Shown piece by piece: positions 10,705-21,845 of a stretch of 62,000 nt of DNA. The notes under the pieces were generated by a model, which was given only the letters and a program-made list of their open reading frames with translations, was not told where the DNA came from and did no database searches. Source of the DNA: Branchiostoma floridae. Taxonomy: Eukaryota > Chordata > Leptocardii > Amphioxiformes > Branchiostomatidae. Position 1 is the first letter of the stretch; the number at the start of each line of letters is the position of its first letter. A program made the translations under genes and the position numbers. Location of the stretch: contig NC_049995.1 in assembly GCF_000003815.2 (NCBI RefSeq), positions 11,796,957 to 11,858,956 of the forward strand, given 5' to 3'.

Positions 10705-12234
10705 GTTTCTTTGGAAGGTTTTTGCAATCTGTACGGAATGGTGCGGCAACTGTCGAGTAGCTGTATGAACTATCAAAGGGTCGAACTTTGGAGTAACGTC
10801 ATCCCCACGTAATTAAGTTTACGCCTAAACGCTTAAACAACGCATAGAGTTAAGTGTGATATACGTGTATTCTTAGCACTTTATTCAGCACCATAAAATG
10901 GTTCTAGCATCTGCCATCTGAGTTAAGTCATTCACATTGTCGACAAACCTAAACACACAATTTTTAATGATCCTTGGTGCTGTGAATATGATGCTAGTTT
11001 TGTTCATTTGAAAAAAAAAGGAATAAATGCTCTCAAAGTTAATCTTTGTTGTCTGTATTCCTGGTCCTTGAACTGAAGTGTTTTTAGTTGATTACACAGT
11101 TGCATTTTTTCTTATTTTCACATCCAGTATACTTTTACTAATGAAAGACATCACCATAGATGGAAACATGTCGTGATGTATTTTGGTGACATCAAATATC
11201 CATATTTTTATCATGTCTGCCGCAAGCAAATATCTCGCCTGTGGTGTCATCATTTGTCAGTTATATAACAGTGCGATGTTTTCCCCAAGGACTTTATGCA
11301 ACAGTCTTGCTTTTTGAAAGAGTTTCTTCTAAATTGTCTGCTGACAAATTGGAAACAAAATTGGCGCCTATTTAATTACATGGAACTGGGTGATTGGCAC
11401 ATGTGTTGAGTCTGTTGACCATTATACTGTATTCAGTAACACGTGGTTTTAAGGACGGTCCCAGAAGAAATTGTAGAGTCCTTGTTTGCAGCTATCAGTC
11501 TCATCACCTCACCTAGTCCCATCCTCATCAGGAGAGTCGGGAACCATGGTTGCCTCTAGCACAAGTCTCCTTCATCCATGCCTGTTCTTAGCCTTAGCAC
11601 TGAGTAAGAAATCATTTTTATTTGAGTTTCCTTGTCTCTGACGTGAAAAACTAAGGTTGGTCTAAGATAACATGTAACTTGAGGGTACATATCATCATCA
11701 AAGATAAAAGACAAAAACTAGATAGTTACTGCATATTTACATTAACACGTTGCATTGCATCTAGGTGACCTATTATTTATTACACGTGCCTCCTTCTGGT
11801 TGCAGGGCAAGGCTATCACGTCCCGATCACGCTCACAACATGTGCACAACACGTGCACAGCTGGTTGTCCGCTATAAATCATGCATTATCTGACACAGAA
11901 ATTCCTCAATCAGAGTATGGTTTCTATTCATTTTTATTTATTCATTAATCTTATAGGGTGGTCCCTTCAGTCAGCAGACTGATTTCCAAGGGAGCCCTGT
12001 CCCCGATCTCTTTGTCTATGTACAGAAATAGGTCGAGTTTCAAACATATATAGTTGTAGTTCATTGGGAGGACGAAGATATATTTTAGGGAGACAAATGC
12101 TATAGTTTTACACCTGGTTGGAAATCTTCAGCGTGAACCGTCTGAATAGATAGAAACATAAAATGTCATAATGATATCTTTTACGGACTGAACTCATCAA
12201 ATTTGAAAAAAAAATGACTATCATCTCGATGCAA
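10705..12234 (+). repeat. Spacer A, left-arm copy
   Basis: Non-coding, AT-rich. It recurs inverted at about 51100-53400 and in direct orientation, diverged, at 56100-57050. Recognisable parts are the strings around GTGATTGGCACATGTGTT (near 11390), the CACGTG/GTGCAC cluster at 11815-11865, and TATATTTTAGGGAG near 12080. No ORF is conserved between copies. Confidence 0.7.
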
Positions 12235-12236
12235 TA

Positions 12237-13152
12237 CAGTCAAACCTGCCCAAGTCGACCACCCGGGGGACCGGGAAAAAACGGTCGATTTGGACAGGTG
12301 GTCGCTGAGAAGAGTATCAACTAAAAACATGCCCGATGCAAAGTATAAATGGTTTCCGTTGTGTTTAATGGCAAATAGCAAGCACACTGCACGCACGCAA
12401 AGAAGCGAGGTCTTTAATGTCAAATACAACACGCACACTGTAAACTATAAATTTAACCCCAAGCTTTTATCGAGCTTTTATTCGATACAGTGTTCTAAAG
12501 CTCAATATTTTGATACTGTCTGTTACCATACAAGACTTTATGCGTTCTTGTGTTCTTGATCGCCTTATCTGAAATAACTACGGTGCACCTTTAGAATTCG
12601 ATGCCCGATAGCGTACTTACCCACTGGTGAATGTACAGTACAGTTGAACAACAGCTCTTTCTTAAAAGGTATGAGCTACACAGATCTTTCTTGAAAAAGT
12701 ATGAGGCTATATACGTTTCAGCATTCGTTCACCTTATGATGATATAGATTTTAAAAAAAAAAACTTCTGTAACAACTAAATTCGGATTTTCTTACAACGA
12801 AATTTCCTCCCATATTACAGTAGACTGCCCCATTGACCCACCCATTGACCGCCGCCATCTGCATTCTAAACATAACATCGTAATGACAGTCAAAATCCGA
12901 CGCAAACTGGCCGATTTCGGCACAAAATCGCGCTAGTTATCATCAAAAATCGATGAAAACCTCAATTTTAAAAATGATGCGGTCGTTATGGGTCCCAATT
13001 TGGGCCGGTCGCGGTCGCGTTGGCCAGGTGGTCGTTGAGAAAAGGTTGCTTAATGCTTACGTCAATGGGAAAAAAATTCGGGACCGAGAAAAAGCGGTCG
13101 AAATGGCCAGGTGGTCGCTGAGAAGAGGTGGTCGCTCGGGCAGGTTTGACTG
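12237..13152. mobile_element. Mariner-like (TA-target) non-autonomous transposon
   Basis: 916 bp, starting CAGTCAAACCTGCCC and ending GGGCAGGTTTGACTG, flanked by TA on both sides (12235-12236, 13153-13154). The homologous right-arm position 51045-51046 has a single TA and no insert, so the TA duplication is directly shown. Inside, the phrase GGTCG...GGCCAGGTGGTCG(C/T)TGAGAA recurs near both ends (12290, 13015-13060, 13100-13130). No transposase frame is visible. TA target plus short inverted ends fits Tc1/mariner-type elements. Confidence 0.85.
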
Positions 13153-13416
13153 TAGTCTCAGTACCAAACCACTAAAGTCAGGCAAGTCACAAATGAGATA
13201 AGATACTTTACTTTATTGATGATGTAATTTAATTGAAACAAAATAACACAGAATACTTCAAATTGCCCATTTATGAAGAAAAAAGGAATTCAACAAAATT
13301 CCAAAACTAACGAACGATACAGGTTTATCGCATCTAACTCTGGACATAATTCAAAGTTTATAAATTATGCGAGGATGTCCTTAGTCACAAGTTTCACTCT
13401 TTGACAGTTTATTCAT

Positions 13417-13499
13417 TTACTCGACAGTTGCCGCACCACTTCCGTACAGAATGCCAAAATCTTCCACAGACTCATGATTTAACGTGGTTGTGACGTCAC
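13417..13499 (-). pseudogene. Detached C-terminal segment of LRR-Ig copy 2
   Basis: On the minus strand this reads RDVTTTLNHESVEDFGILYG, then SGAATVE and stop (13419-13417). It matches the C-terminus of copy 4 (ends 50482). It is separated from the rest of copy 2 by the satellite insertion 13500-15394, which also replaced about 30 bp. Confidence 0.8.
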
Positions 13500-15394
13500 G
13501 ACTTTCGGTACTTTCCTTTTCGTTCCTTTTCGCACTTTCGCTACCGAAAGTGCGAAAAGGAGCGAAAAGGAATGGAGTATGAAGCAAACTTAAATAAAAT
13601 CAATGAGAATATAAGGAATCGGTACTGCGGGCGTTAGAAGCCTATGAAACGTGTTTTATTTTACCGAGAATTTGACATTATCAAATTTTTACAGCGCTGT
13701 TTCAGGCTGTTGTTTTTGTGTGGCTAAATTATTCTTTGAAGATCTGCGAAATACAAAGAAACGGAACTGAGATAAGAAAGTTAGGACTAAAATTCAGTGG
13801 GTGGTAGATGAATATCGATTATTATACATTTTCAGGATGAGGCAAGATTGTAACGTTTTTGTTGTATTTGGGTGGCTTTTATTCTCCCTAGAGGGGAGCG
13901 CCGCATGCAAATGACCCGCGAAATCCGGTCAGGAAAGATATGCTAATAAACTGTTGCCCCACGAGCATGACAGCTCCTTTCAACAGGGCCAACAACATGG
14001 TTTTCTGGAGACTGGAGACATATCTTCTCGCTCGTTCACAACGAAAGAAAAGCTGTAAAAGGAGAGACATATATACATTGTACCAAAGAGATTTCATCAA
14101 GTTGTACCATGAGTATTCATCATTTTGGCGGGAAGAAAGGTGCCAACGTGAGGAATTTGTGCAAAGGATATTGGGAAATACAATTTCTGTCAACAATTTT
14201 CCGTCATATGCAATACAAATAAATTTCTGCCTCTTGCGACCGACATCAGGCCCTCGCTGATGATAAAAAAATCCCAATACCGGGTTTAGATGTCCTGGTT
14301 GCAAAACAAATTTAAGGCGTTGTATTGATATTAATGAAAGTGTGAAAAAAAGGAAGGAAGAATAATTCCCAACATGCTGGGCTCGAACTTCCGATCGTCG
14401 ACTTCCCTGGGTTCGAACATTCGACCTATATTTCTCTAAGGTCAAGTTCTTACAAATTGTGCAATACATATACTTGTAACTTTGCTATCATTGCATTTTT
14501 TAAACAACTATATCCACATAGCATGGCTTTTTATGATAAAATATGCGCAATCGTTCTCAACATAATCCATTTCTTCTTGTGAAATTTTATAATATAAATG
14601 TAATATGGATATTCTAAGGAATGTTATAACCACATTAACACGTACATGAACATAGATATGCATAGATAGGTCTCATCAATATTCATTCCTCCATTGAACC
14701 ATTGCTATAGGAATTTCGTGGAACAAGCCGCAAAATGCATTTGCCGATCACAGTTTACCTTTTCCTAATATTACCATCGATTTTATTTGAATTTGCTTCA
14801 TACTTCGTTCCTTTTCGTTCCTTTTCGTTCCTTTTTCGTCCTTTTCGTTCCTTTTCGTTCCTTTTCGTTCCTTTTCGTTCCTTTTCGTTCCTTTTCGTTC
14901 CNNNNNNNNNNNNNNNNNNNNNNNNNNNNNNNNNNNNNNNNNNNNNNNNNNNNNNNNNNNNNNNNNNNNNNNNNNNNNNNNNNNNNNNNNNNNNNNNNNN
15001 NNNNNNNNNNNNNNNNNNNNNNNNNNNNNNNNNNNNNNNNNNNNNNNNNNNNNNNNNNNNNNNNNNNNNNNNNNNNNNNNNNNNNNNNNNNNNNNNNNNN
15101 NNNNNNNNNNNNNNNNNNNNNNNNNNNNNNNNNNNNNNNNNNNNNNNNNNNNNNNNNNNNNNNNNNNNNNNNNNGGAAGGACGAAAGGACATTTGCTCCT
15201 TTTCGTTCCTTTTCGTTCCTTTTCGTTCCTTTTCGTTCCTTTTCGCACTTTCGGTACTTTCATTTTTGTTCCTTTTCGTTCCTTTTCGTTCCTTTTCGTT
15301 CCTTTTCGTTCCTTTTCGTTCCTTTTCGTTCCTTTTCGTTCCTTTTCGTTCCTTTTCGTTCCTTTTCGTTCCTTTTCGCACTTTCGGTAGACCC
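13500..15394. mobile_element. Insertion rich in a 10-bp satellite (TTCCTTTTCG)n, left arm only
   Basis: The insert begins ACTTTCGGTACTTTCC and ends near GCACTTTCGGTAGACCCTC. Near its start is a hairpin (CTTTTCGCACTTTCG, then its complement). The middle (13600-14720) is AT-rich with no convincing gene. Decamer arrays flank the N gap at 14902-15174. The right-arm counterpart (inside 50370-50400) lacks it. It splits the last exon of LRR-Ig copy 2. Confidence 0.7.
14805..15390 (+). repeat. Decamer satellite (GTTCCTTTTC)n with internal gap
   Basis: Pure to near-pure decamers at 14805-14901 and 15196-15390, with N at 14902-15174. The true array length is unknown. Read on the minus strand, three decamers give a 10-residue Lys/Arg/Glu-rich period (RKGTKRNEKE), which keeps the LRR-Ig frame open through the array. 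Confidence 0.9.
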
Positions 15395-17295
15395 TCAGTG
15401 ATGACTGTTTCCGTTTGGATCGAATCTGCCGCACTGCCATATGCAGTGGTTCTAGCTGCGTGTTCTCTTGTAAGAGTACTACAATTTGCAGCCGCATCTT
15501 GGTGATAAAGTGTGTTTGCCTCTGGTACGATATGAAACCTTTCTTCCATTCTGTCCCCTTCTACCGCACAGCTATTTGTATAGGCGCTGTACGAACGCTC
15601 ACTTGTGACATCACTATGATTTGGAGTCATGTCCCGTTGGTACAGTGAATTTGCTGCGGCTACGCCATAAGGCATTTCTTCCTCACCAGTTTCGGCATTG
15701 CCTATGTGAAAAGCAGGCTGGTCAGATTCTTCTTCCACGAGCACTTTGGGTGCAGTCTCCTCATAGACCTCAGCCTCTGCAACACCATTTGTGACCGCCT
15801 GGTGCGCTTCTGTTACGTAATGGAAACTAAACTGCGTGGCTCCTTTTGGAATCTCCGACCAGTGGGTTTCTCGCGATCGCAATCGTCTAAGAGGGAAGTC
15901 GTTTGGGCTCAATTCTCCTTCTCTTGACTGATCTGTCACCATGAGCAGGCTGTGATGGGGAATACAGACGGCCATAGCTTGTACCCCTATGTGCAATGTT
16001 GTACTGGCGATGCCAATGTGTTCTCGTCTCGCTCGCTGTTTTCTCCAACAAAAAAATGCGGTATGACAGAGAACCACCAGACTAAAAATACCAAACAACT
16101 TAACCATGACCAAGACGACATGTTTGCTATGTGATTTATTGTTCCTAACATCACAGAATTTCTGATAAAAAGAAGGCTTAAAAACTAACCAGTAGGAACA
16201 GCAGGATTGATTTGTAGAACCTGAACAAGTGTCGGTGTTGTTTTTCCTTTGTGGTAAAACTTCGTCGGATGGGAAAATTGTCGTGTTTTGTCCCTTTGTC
16301 TCCTTCAGTGGGTGAATGAGGCACAGTAGCAGATCACTATAAAATGTTTTCGTGCTACCCTGCATACTTGCTTCATTTTTGTAAATGCCCGAGTCTTCCG
16401 CGGTGAAGTATTCAACCGCGAACGGTTTGTTGGCAGGTTTGACTAAATGGCGGCCTGTCGGGGTGTTCCAGAAGAATGAATCAACTGGGTTGTCATAAAG
16501 AAACAAAGGTAGAATAAAGGAAATGTGCTCCGGTACGTAGAAAGTAGTGGGGACAACACCAAAGTTCTTGTGATGACTTTTGAGTAGGAAATGCCTTTCG
16601 ACGAAAGTCCGATTATGTTCAGTGTTGATAATGTAAGGTGTAATAATGGGCCATTTATCCATATTAGCAATATTTAACTCGTCACCATGACTGCCTTGTG
16701 CATCGCTACAGTGCAAAGGGTTACCCTGTAACTGATAAGTTGTGGACGGGTGTGCAGATTTAAGATCTTGGGGTATGTGACTAATGTTGTTGACCCTAAG
16801 CAGCACTGACAAGAGTTGTTTACTCGGAATCAGCTTGATTGCCTGCATGGGAACCGAAGAAAGTCGATTCCCGGAAAGTTCCAGGAACTCCAGACTTGCC
16901 AGACCGTGGAACGCGCGTTCTGATACAGCATAAATTAGGTTGTTGGAGAGGAACAGATCCCAAAGGGCGGAAAGATCAGAAAAGATGAAGTCACGAAGGA
17001 TAACGATGTAATTTCTGTCCAGATCCAGAATGCGAAGCTTGTCCAGACGTTGGAAGGTTTGCGGGAATAAATCCTTTACCCGATTGTTGTCGATAAACAG
17101 ATACCATATGTACGGGGTTGTGCTAAATGAGTCCAGGTGGGATATTTTATTGTTTGACAGCTTGACAGAATAGACGTCTGGTGTAATGGCGTCTATCGGG
17201 ACCTGCGTCAAGTTACGGCCGGTATAATGAACGGTCTTCCCAACAGTGATTGTTAGCAGAGTTAAGAGAATGAAAAGGCAAGTTGCGGATTCCAT
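15395..17295 (-). CDS. LRR-Ig transmembrane receptor, copy 2 (3' end disrupted)
   Basis: ATG at 17295 (MESATCLFILLTLLTITVG signal peptide); an upstream in-frame ATG at 17316 adds MIIPLYK. About six LRRs follow (SVKLSNNKISHLDS..., ILDLDRNYIV..., DLFLSNNLIY..., FLELSGNRLSSV). Then comes a short LRR cap (GNPLHC) and an Ig-like domain with FFWNTPTGRHL and AEDSGIYKN, where the usual Cys two residues after Tyr is missing. Then N-glycosylation sites, a membrane helix (VVLVMVKLFGIFSLVVLC) and a cytoplasmic tail. Compared with copy 4 the tail lacks about 30 residues in frame, including the YDND/acidic segment. The genuine frame meets the satellite insertion at 15394 and would run on into a basic repeat tail; the original C-terminus is stranded at 13417-13499. 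It is convergent with copy 1. Likely a damaged paralogue. Confidence 0.8.
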
Positions 17296-17455
17296 TTTGT
17301 ATAGCGGTATTATCATATTCTGCAGACAAAGGTCCCCTATAACAACAGATAAACATGGAATAGATTAATGAATATATGAAACTTTTCCTTAATTGTAACA
17401 TACAGTCTAATTTGATGACGGTAGAAGTACAGAATAAACCTTTTCTTACAAATAA

Positions 17456-18996
17456 GGCCACTCAATTTTATGGATGACATCCGCGCGCGTTGATTTTTGC
17501 CTTTTATAAAAAAAATCTACCCAAATGTCACCCAAAAGCGGCCTGGTCAATCTGGATTTTATGCTTGCCATAGGACCTGCTCTCCAAGGTAAGGGTATGG
17601 GGCAAAAGTAAGTGTTCCCTCTTTATACAAGAACTGCAATAAAAACATTGATTCTGTCTTACAGTCTTACTGGAGATGAACATTAAAAAGACAAACCAAG
17701 CCTGGGAAAGAATGGACTGGAGGTTTATCCTGTGATTTATGCTAACGTCACATTTCCACAAAGGGGCCCGACCGGGTATGTTAGGGGCTTATTTCGTGCA
17801 CTTTCGGGCGGGGCCCCACAAGACCCCCGGCGGCTGCCGGGTTATTTGGGGGCTCGGGAGGGGCCCCGGTTGATTCTAAGTAGGACTTAAAATCCACCGG
17901 GGCCCGGGCAGGAAAATACGCCGAATGCAAGCCGTCAACTAATCGTGAACACATCGACAGGGTCCCCTACAGTATCTGCCCGGTACCTGCCCGGTACCCC
18001 GACGGTACTCGTCGGTACAGGCCCAACCTTCTTGCATTACAAACTATTGCATCCGTTGTGTCATCCCGGAACACCGCCAGGGCCGCTGACGGGTCCCTCG
18101 GTCATCAACCAGGACTATTTGGGCCATGGTCACATTTCCACGTAGGGATCCGAGCTGGTAATTTACGGAATGTTTTTTGGCACATCCGGTCGGGGTCTTG
18201 TGGGTCTCCCAGCGGCTGCCGGGTTATTTTTGGTCTCGGGCGGGGTCCCGGTGGATTTTAAGTCGGACTTAAAATGAACCAGGGGCCCGCCGGGGAAATA
18301 TTGGGGAAATATCAGCAGTAAAAAACTCACTTTCTGCTCGTCTCAATGGAAGGTCACACACACATGAGCAGGTCATAGAACATTTGGGGCTCCATGCGCA
18401 TGAAGAAGTTAAAGTCGCAACAATGTTCTGGCATTAGCTCGCTCATCAGCGCATTGTAGAACCCAAACATGGGTCGGCGCCTCAACTAGAGTTGAACCCA
18501 CCACGATCTTCTTCTCTGGCACTGCCGTTCCGCTAGTCTCTCTTCTTCAAGGACAAAGAAGCAACAAAAACAAGGAAGCAACGGTGACGAGCCGTCGCCA
18601 CCCTCAGCACGTGCGTCACGTGCCCACCAGACCCTTACGGGGTACCCCGCGATATTCCCAGGGCAGCTAACGGGTGCCTGCCGGAAATCGACCGATAAAG
18701 GATTAAAGCATACAACTATTGGATGAAAGCCGCTGGAATGCCCACCGGAGCCCCCCGGGACCCCTAACGGGACGCGTGAAGAAAAAATGATTTGTGACTA
18801 CGTGAGCCGGTGTCTACCCGGCTTTAGAGCCCGGCCGGGGCCTAGATCGGTTAGACACCGCGCGGACACCCTGGGTAATGTGACGTAGGCCTAAGTGGTA
18901 TTTTTGCTTTTGTTTGCTTTTTCTTTTTTTTCGCCCTTTCGCATTAGTTTTGGGGTTCTCAGAAGATGTCATCCATAAATTTAAGTCAGTGCGGCC
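17456..18996. mobile_element. PIF/Harbinger-like element with TAA target duplication, nested insert
   Basis: The left end GGCCACTCAATTTTATGGAT and right end ATCCATAAATTTAAGTCAG..GCGGCC form an inverted pair, flanked by TAA on each side (17453-17455, 18997-18999). The right-arm homologue 47659-48036 is only 378 bp. The extra length here is a second insertion at about 17740-18892. Three-base TAA/TTA duplications and GG-starting ends suit PIF/Harbinger MITEs; no transposase is present. Confidence 0.7.
17740..18892. mobile_element. GC-rich nested insertion with ACGTCACATT inverted ends
   Basis: Absent at the corresponding right-arm site. It starts TGCTAACGTCACATTTCC and ends AATGTGACGTAGGCC, giving a 10-bp inverted pair ACGTCACATT. 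It is far richer in G and C than its surroundings. It contains a direct repeat of about 110 bp (17802-17915 and 18187-18290, sharing CGGCTGCCGGGTTATTT and GGACTTAAAAT). Apparent frames are composition artefacts and no transposase was found. A tRNA-like A/B-box pair lies on the minus strand at 18478-18540. Confidence 0.65.
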
Positions 18997-18999
18997 TAA

Positions 19000-20564
19000 A
19001 TAATTGATTCACAATTTACAGGCACGAAAAGCTACCCATTGTTTCCTTTATAATACGATATAGATTTATAGCAAATCCATGTCCATGACGCTTATTGCAA
19101 CTGAACAAAATTAAATACTAACGTACTACCATTACATTGTCATTGAACACAGAATAACTACAAGTCAAGTAAATAATCTTAATTCTAAACATACTTAGAT
19201 TAAGTCAATGAATGTACATACAGTATACAGAATATGGCTTCACAAAGGGGACATTCACAAATGAAATGTGTTTCAAGTTAATTTCCAATGTGATATTTAT
19301 TCATGTTACTCTAGCACTTTACTGTGAAGATATTTGACGTTAGGTTTTCAAAATGCTTAGAATGGTACAAAATGATTACCTCATCTGCAAATTACCTGAT
19401 TGTGGAAGGGCACGGCTGATGTAGGACCTGACTCTCTTCCTCAGCTTGCCGGTGTGCGGTACCGCCAACGTATGTCTGGCAGAAAATAACTGTTCCAGAC
19501 CTATCAACATATTGCGATGCATTTAAAATCGGTCAGTTAAGACCATGTGATGTTTTCACAAAGGGACAGTAAATAAGTCACTCTTTTCTACGAAACATGT
19601 CCTCCAAAATTGTCTGCGCACATGTCTCGACCATGAAACTGTATGCAACAAATAACATTTGTTTTGAAAGACAGTCTGAAAAGAAATTATAGAAAGTAAC
19701 CTAGATCGTAACCTATTTCATAGAAATGACTTTTGTTTACTTTTACTTTTCATGTACTTGTTTCTGACGTGAAAAATTATAATCTTGTTTCAAGATGACT
19801 TGCAGATTTGAGGGTAAATATCATCTTATATAAGCAATTCTAAAACAAAAAGTACGAGATACATGATTGCATGTTTACATCATCACGCTGTCCTACAGGA
19901 GACTTATTACATGTCCATCTTTCTGGGAACAGGGCGAGGCTATCACGTCCCGAACACGTGCACAACAACTCGTATTTTCCCAGAACTTTCGTAGAGTGGA
20001 ACATGTTATCATCAAGCACAGTAGGGGCATCATCTCTGGATAGTTTTAAAGAACGCTTGCAGATAGATGTGCAAAAGTTATGTGTGACAGGTCGTTCAGT
20101 GTAATATAACCAGCTGCTGCCTCGCCGCGTGCTTGCGAAGCTGATGTGTTACGCCGAAGGGCGGTTATACCGGCTTTATAGATACAGATACAACACTTGC
20201 ACAACGACGCCCTACAAAAGGTATCACGTATCAAGTAGATGACGTGTATGAAATCATGGGTCAGTCATACTGATGAAGGCTGCAGAGATTTATTTATTCA
20301 TTTATTGAGAATGCAGAAAACGTAATACACGGCAAACAACCCAGGCAGCGTCGCTGATATTGGGTGACAACACATACAATACACATTTACAGTCCTCATA
20401 GAAAACACATGATTAACTCAAATCTGAAACTAGATCATGCGTAAGAAAGCATGGGGGTCAGTCATACTGATGAAGCCTGCAGAGATGGCTAAAACTAATT
20501 ACTCTCTTTCTGTTCAATTAAATGTTCCACTGTGCGTTGTAATAGGTATGACGGGCGGACATAG
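19000..20564 (+). repeat. Spacer B, left-arm copy
   Basis: AT-rich non-coding DNA that recurs inverted at 46300-47640 and in direct orientation at 57180-58330. Landmarks are GGTTTTCAAAATGCTTAGAA (19340), CTATCACGTCCCGAACACGTG (near 19940) and a polymorphic AATGAATAAATAAATC-type simple repeat near 20290. A LINE fragment (19969-20190) interrupts it only in this arm. Confidence 0.7.
19969..20190 (+). pseudogene. LINE 3' end (reverse transcriptase C-terminus)
   Basis: The frame reads SYFPRTFVEWNMLSSSTVGA, then SSLDSFKERLQ and a stop at about 20104. This is the classic C-terminal SFFPRT..WN.L....V...SL..FK motif of CR1/Rex-type LINE polyproteins. It ends in a GATACA repeat tail. The homologous positions near 46660-46700 and 57490-57520 lack it. 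Confidence 0.8.
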
Positions 20565-20753
20565 TCTGCTGTTTGTGGATCTTTGGGCCTCCCCGGGGAT
20601 CAAAGTTGTTAATTGGATCTCTCAGGGTCTAACCTACACGTTGGATCCCCACTCACTCCCGCCATCAGATCTTAGGGAGCAGGCTGCATCAGAGAGTCTC
20701 CGCAATTTCTTCTCAGTCACCTCCGTTCTTCCCTTCCTCCTTCCACCTTAATC

Positions 20754-21782
20754 ATGGGGAGGACACCGAAAAGAGTGAAGAAGTGCTCCGGTTGTGGCGA
20801 GCCGCTGTCTTGTCACAAGGCGGGCCAATACGGCAAGCACTGCCAGGGGGTTGCCAAGGATCCGCCGGCAGACAAGCAGCCCATCGAGCTCGAGGACCCC
20901 AATCCTAAGTCTGCGATGGACGTCCTGGAACAACGCAAGGCGGAGTTGGAGAAGGCCATCGCAGAAGCGGAGCTTAGAAACGAGGTGGCAGCTCTTGAGA
21001 AGAGACTAGGGGCTCTAAAATCAAGCGGTCCAACCCCCCCGTCAGGCGAGGCGAAGCGGACCGGCCCCAAAGTATCCACGTCGGCGGAGGAGGCGGCTAC
21101 GCTCGGCGCGGCTCTCCACCTGGGCCCCGGCGACCTGACCCTAGACCACCTACGAATGAACAAGGAGCTCGTCACAAAGGTGAACGAGAACTACCCAGAC
21201 CTCGAGTTCGTCACCCCGGACAGCAAAAAGGCTCCCGCTAAAGGTAAGACAAAGCTTTTGTCTCCCGAGAACTTTGTCTTCAACAGTCAGTCCGCAGAGG
21301 CCCCGAAGTATGAAGACCTCTCGGCCGAGGAGTTCCTCAGCGGCAGCATGGGGTTGCTCCTGTCGCCCAACCTCCCGACTTGGGAAGCCAGGGGACGAAT
21401 GGCCCTTCTCCAGTTCGCCTGCCACCGGCTGGCACGTTATCGCTGGCCGGTCGTCAGGGCCTTTCACCACGCGGCCATCAACCAGGCCCTCCGCGACCCC
21501 ACGAAGTGGAACAACGACTGGACGGAACTCAAGGACTACTATTTTGACGGCGACCCCGACAACCTCAAGGGCAACAACAACACCACGGGTAAGCCGAGGA
21601 CAACCGTCAGGACCTGTTACAAGTACAACAAAGGGGAGTGTTCTTCCACCTCGTGCCGTTACGCCCACTTCTGCTCGTACTGCTTGGACACTACGGGACA
21701 AAAGTATAAACATGCCGAGTCCACCTGTCGACGACGTGGTGAGAAGACCACGACCAAGAAAGAGGACAGTACTAAAGACTGA
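20754..21782 (+). CDS. Retroelement gag-like protein with CCCH zinc finger
   Basis: 342 residues. The N-terminus MGRTPKRVKKCSGCGEPLSC has a Cys pair motif that continues CHKAGQYGKHC, a possible small zinc-binding unit. A charged helical region rich in Ala/Glu/Lys follows (about 60-95). Then comes a conserved-looking block with LPTWEARGRMALLQFACHRL and WNNDWTELKDYYFDG. Near the C-terminus sits CYKYNKGECSSTSCRYAHFC, a C-x7-C-x4-C-x3-H-type knuckle ending in a basic tail. This layout resembles ORF1/gag proteins of DIRS/Ngaro-type and other retroelements in marine invertebrates (recognition from memory, moderate). It lies entirely inside the insertion 20575-22566. Codon usage is much more GC-rich than the flanking host genes. 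Confidence 0.65.
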   Translation: MGRTPKRVKKCSGCGEPLSCHKAGQYGKHCQGVAKDPPADKQPIELEDPNPKSAMDVLEQRKAELEKAIAEAELRNEVAALEKRLGALKSSGPTPPSGEAKRTGPKVSTSAEEAATLGAALHLGPGDLTLDHLRMNKELVTKVNENYPDLEFVTPDSKKAPAKGKTKLLSPENFVFNSQSAEAPKYEDLSAEEFLSGSMGLLLSPNLPTWEARGRMALLQFACHRLARYRWPVVRAFHHAAINQALRDPTKWNNDWTELKDYYFDGDPDNLKGNNNTTGKPRTTVRTCYKYNKGECSSTSCRYAHFCSYCLDTTGQKYKHAESTCRRRGEKTTTKKEDSTKD

Positions 21783-21845
21783 CTAAATCCCCGTAACACG
21801 GACTGCCCTGAGGTATGTGAAAACCTTGACATTGGACCATCTACC

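Noticed and set aside
14340-14420. Possible tRNA or SINE (GGGTTCGAAC strings)
   Set aside because: Two B-box-like strings occur but no A box at the right distance and no cloverleaf pairing.
13888-14469. 193-residue minus-strand ORF within the satellite insertion
   Set aside because: AT-rich, no recognisable domain, overlapped by an opposite ORF of similar length; left as unexplained insert interior.
14748-15505. Long open frames on both strands through the decamer array and N run
   Set aside because: They are products of a stop-free 10-bp repeat and N codons; only the stretch from 15395 upward is genuine LRR-Ig coding sequence.
17945-18261. GC-rich ORFs in the nested insert
   Set aside because: Frames on several registers are proline/glycine composition artefacts, with no domain or conservation.
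21150-21713. 187-residue ORF opposite the gag-like gene
   Set aside because: Shadow frame of a GC-rich coding sequence.
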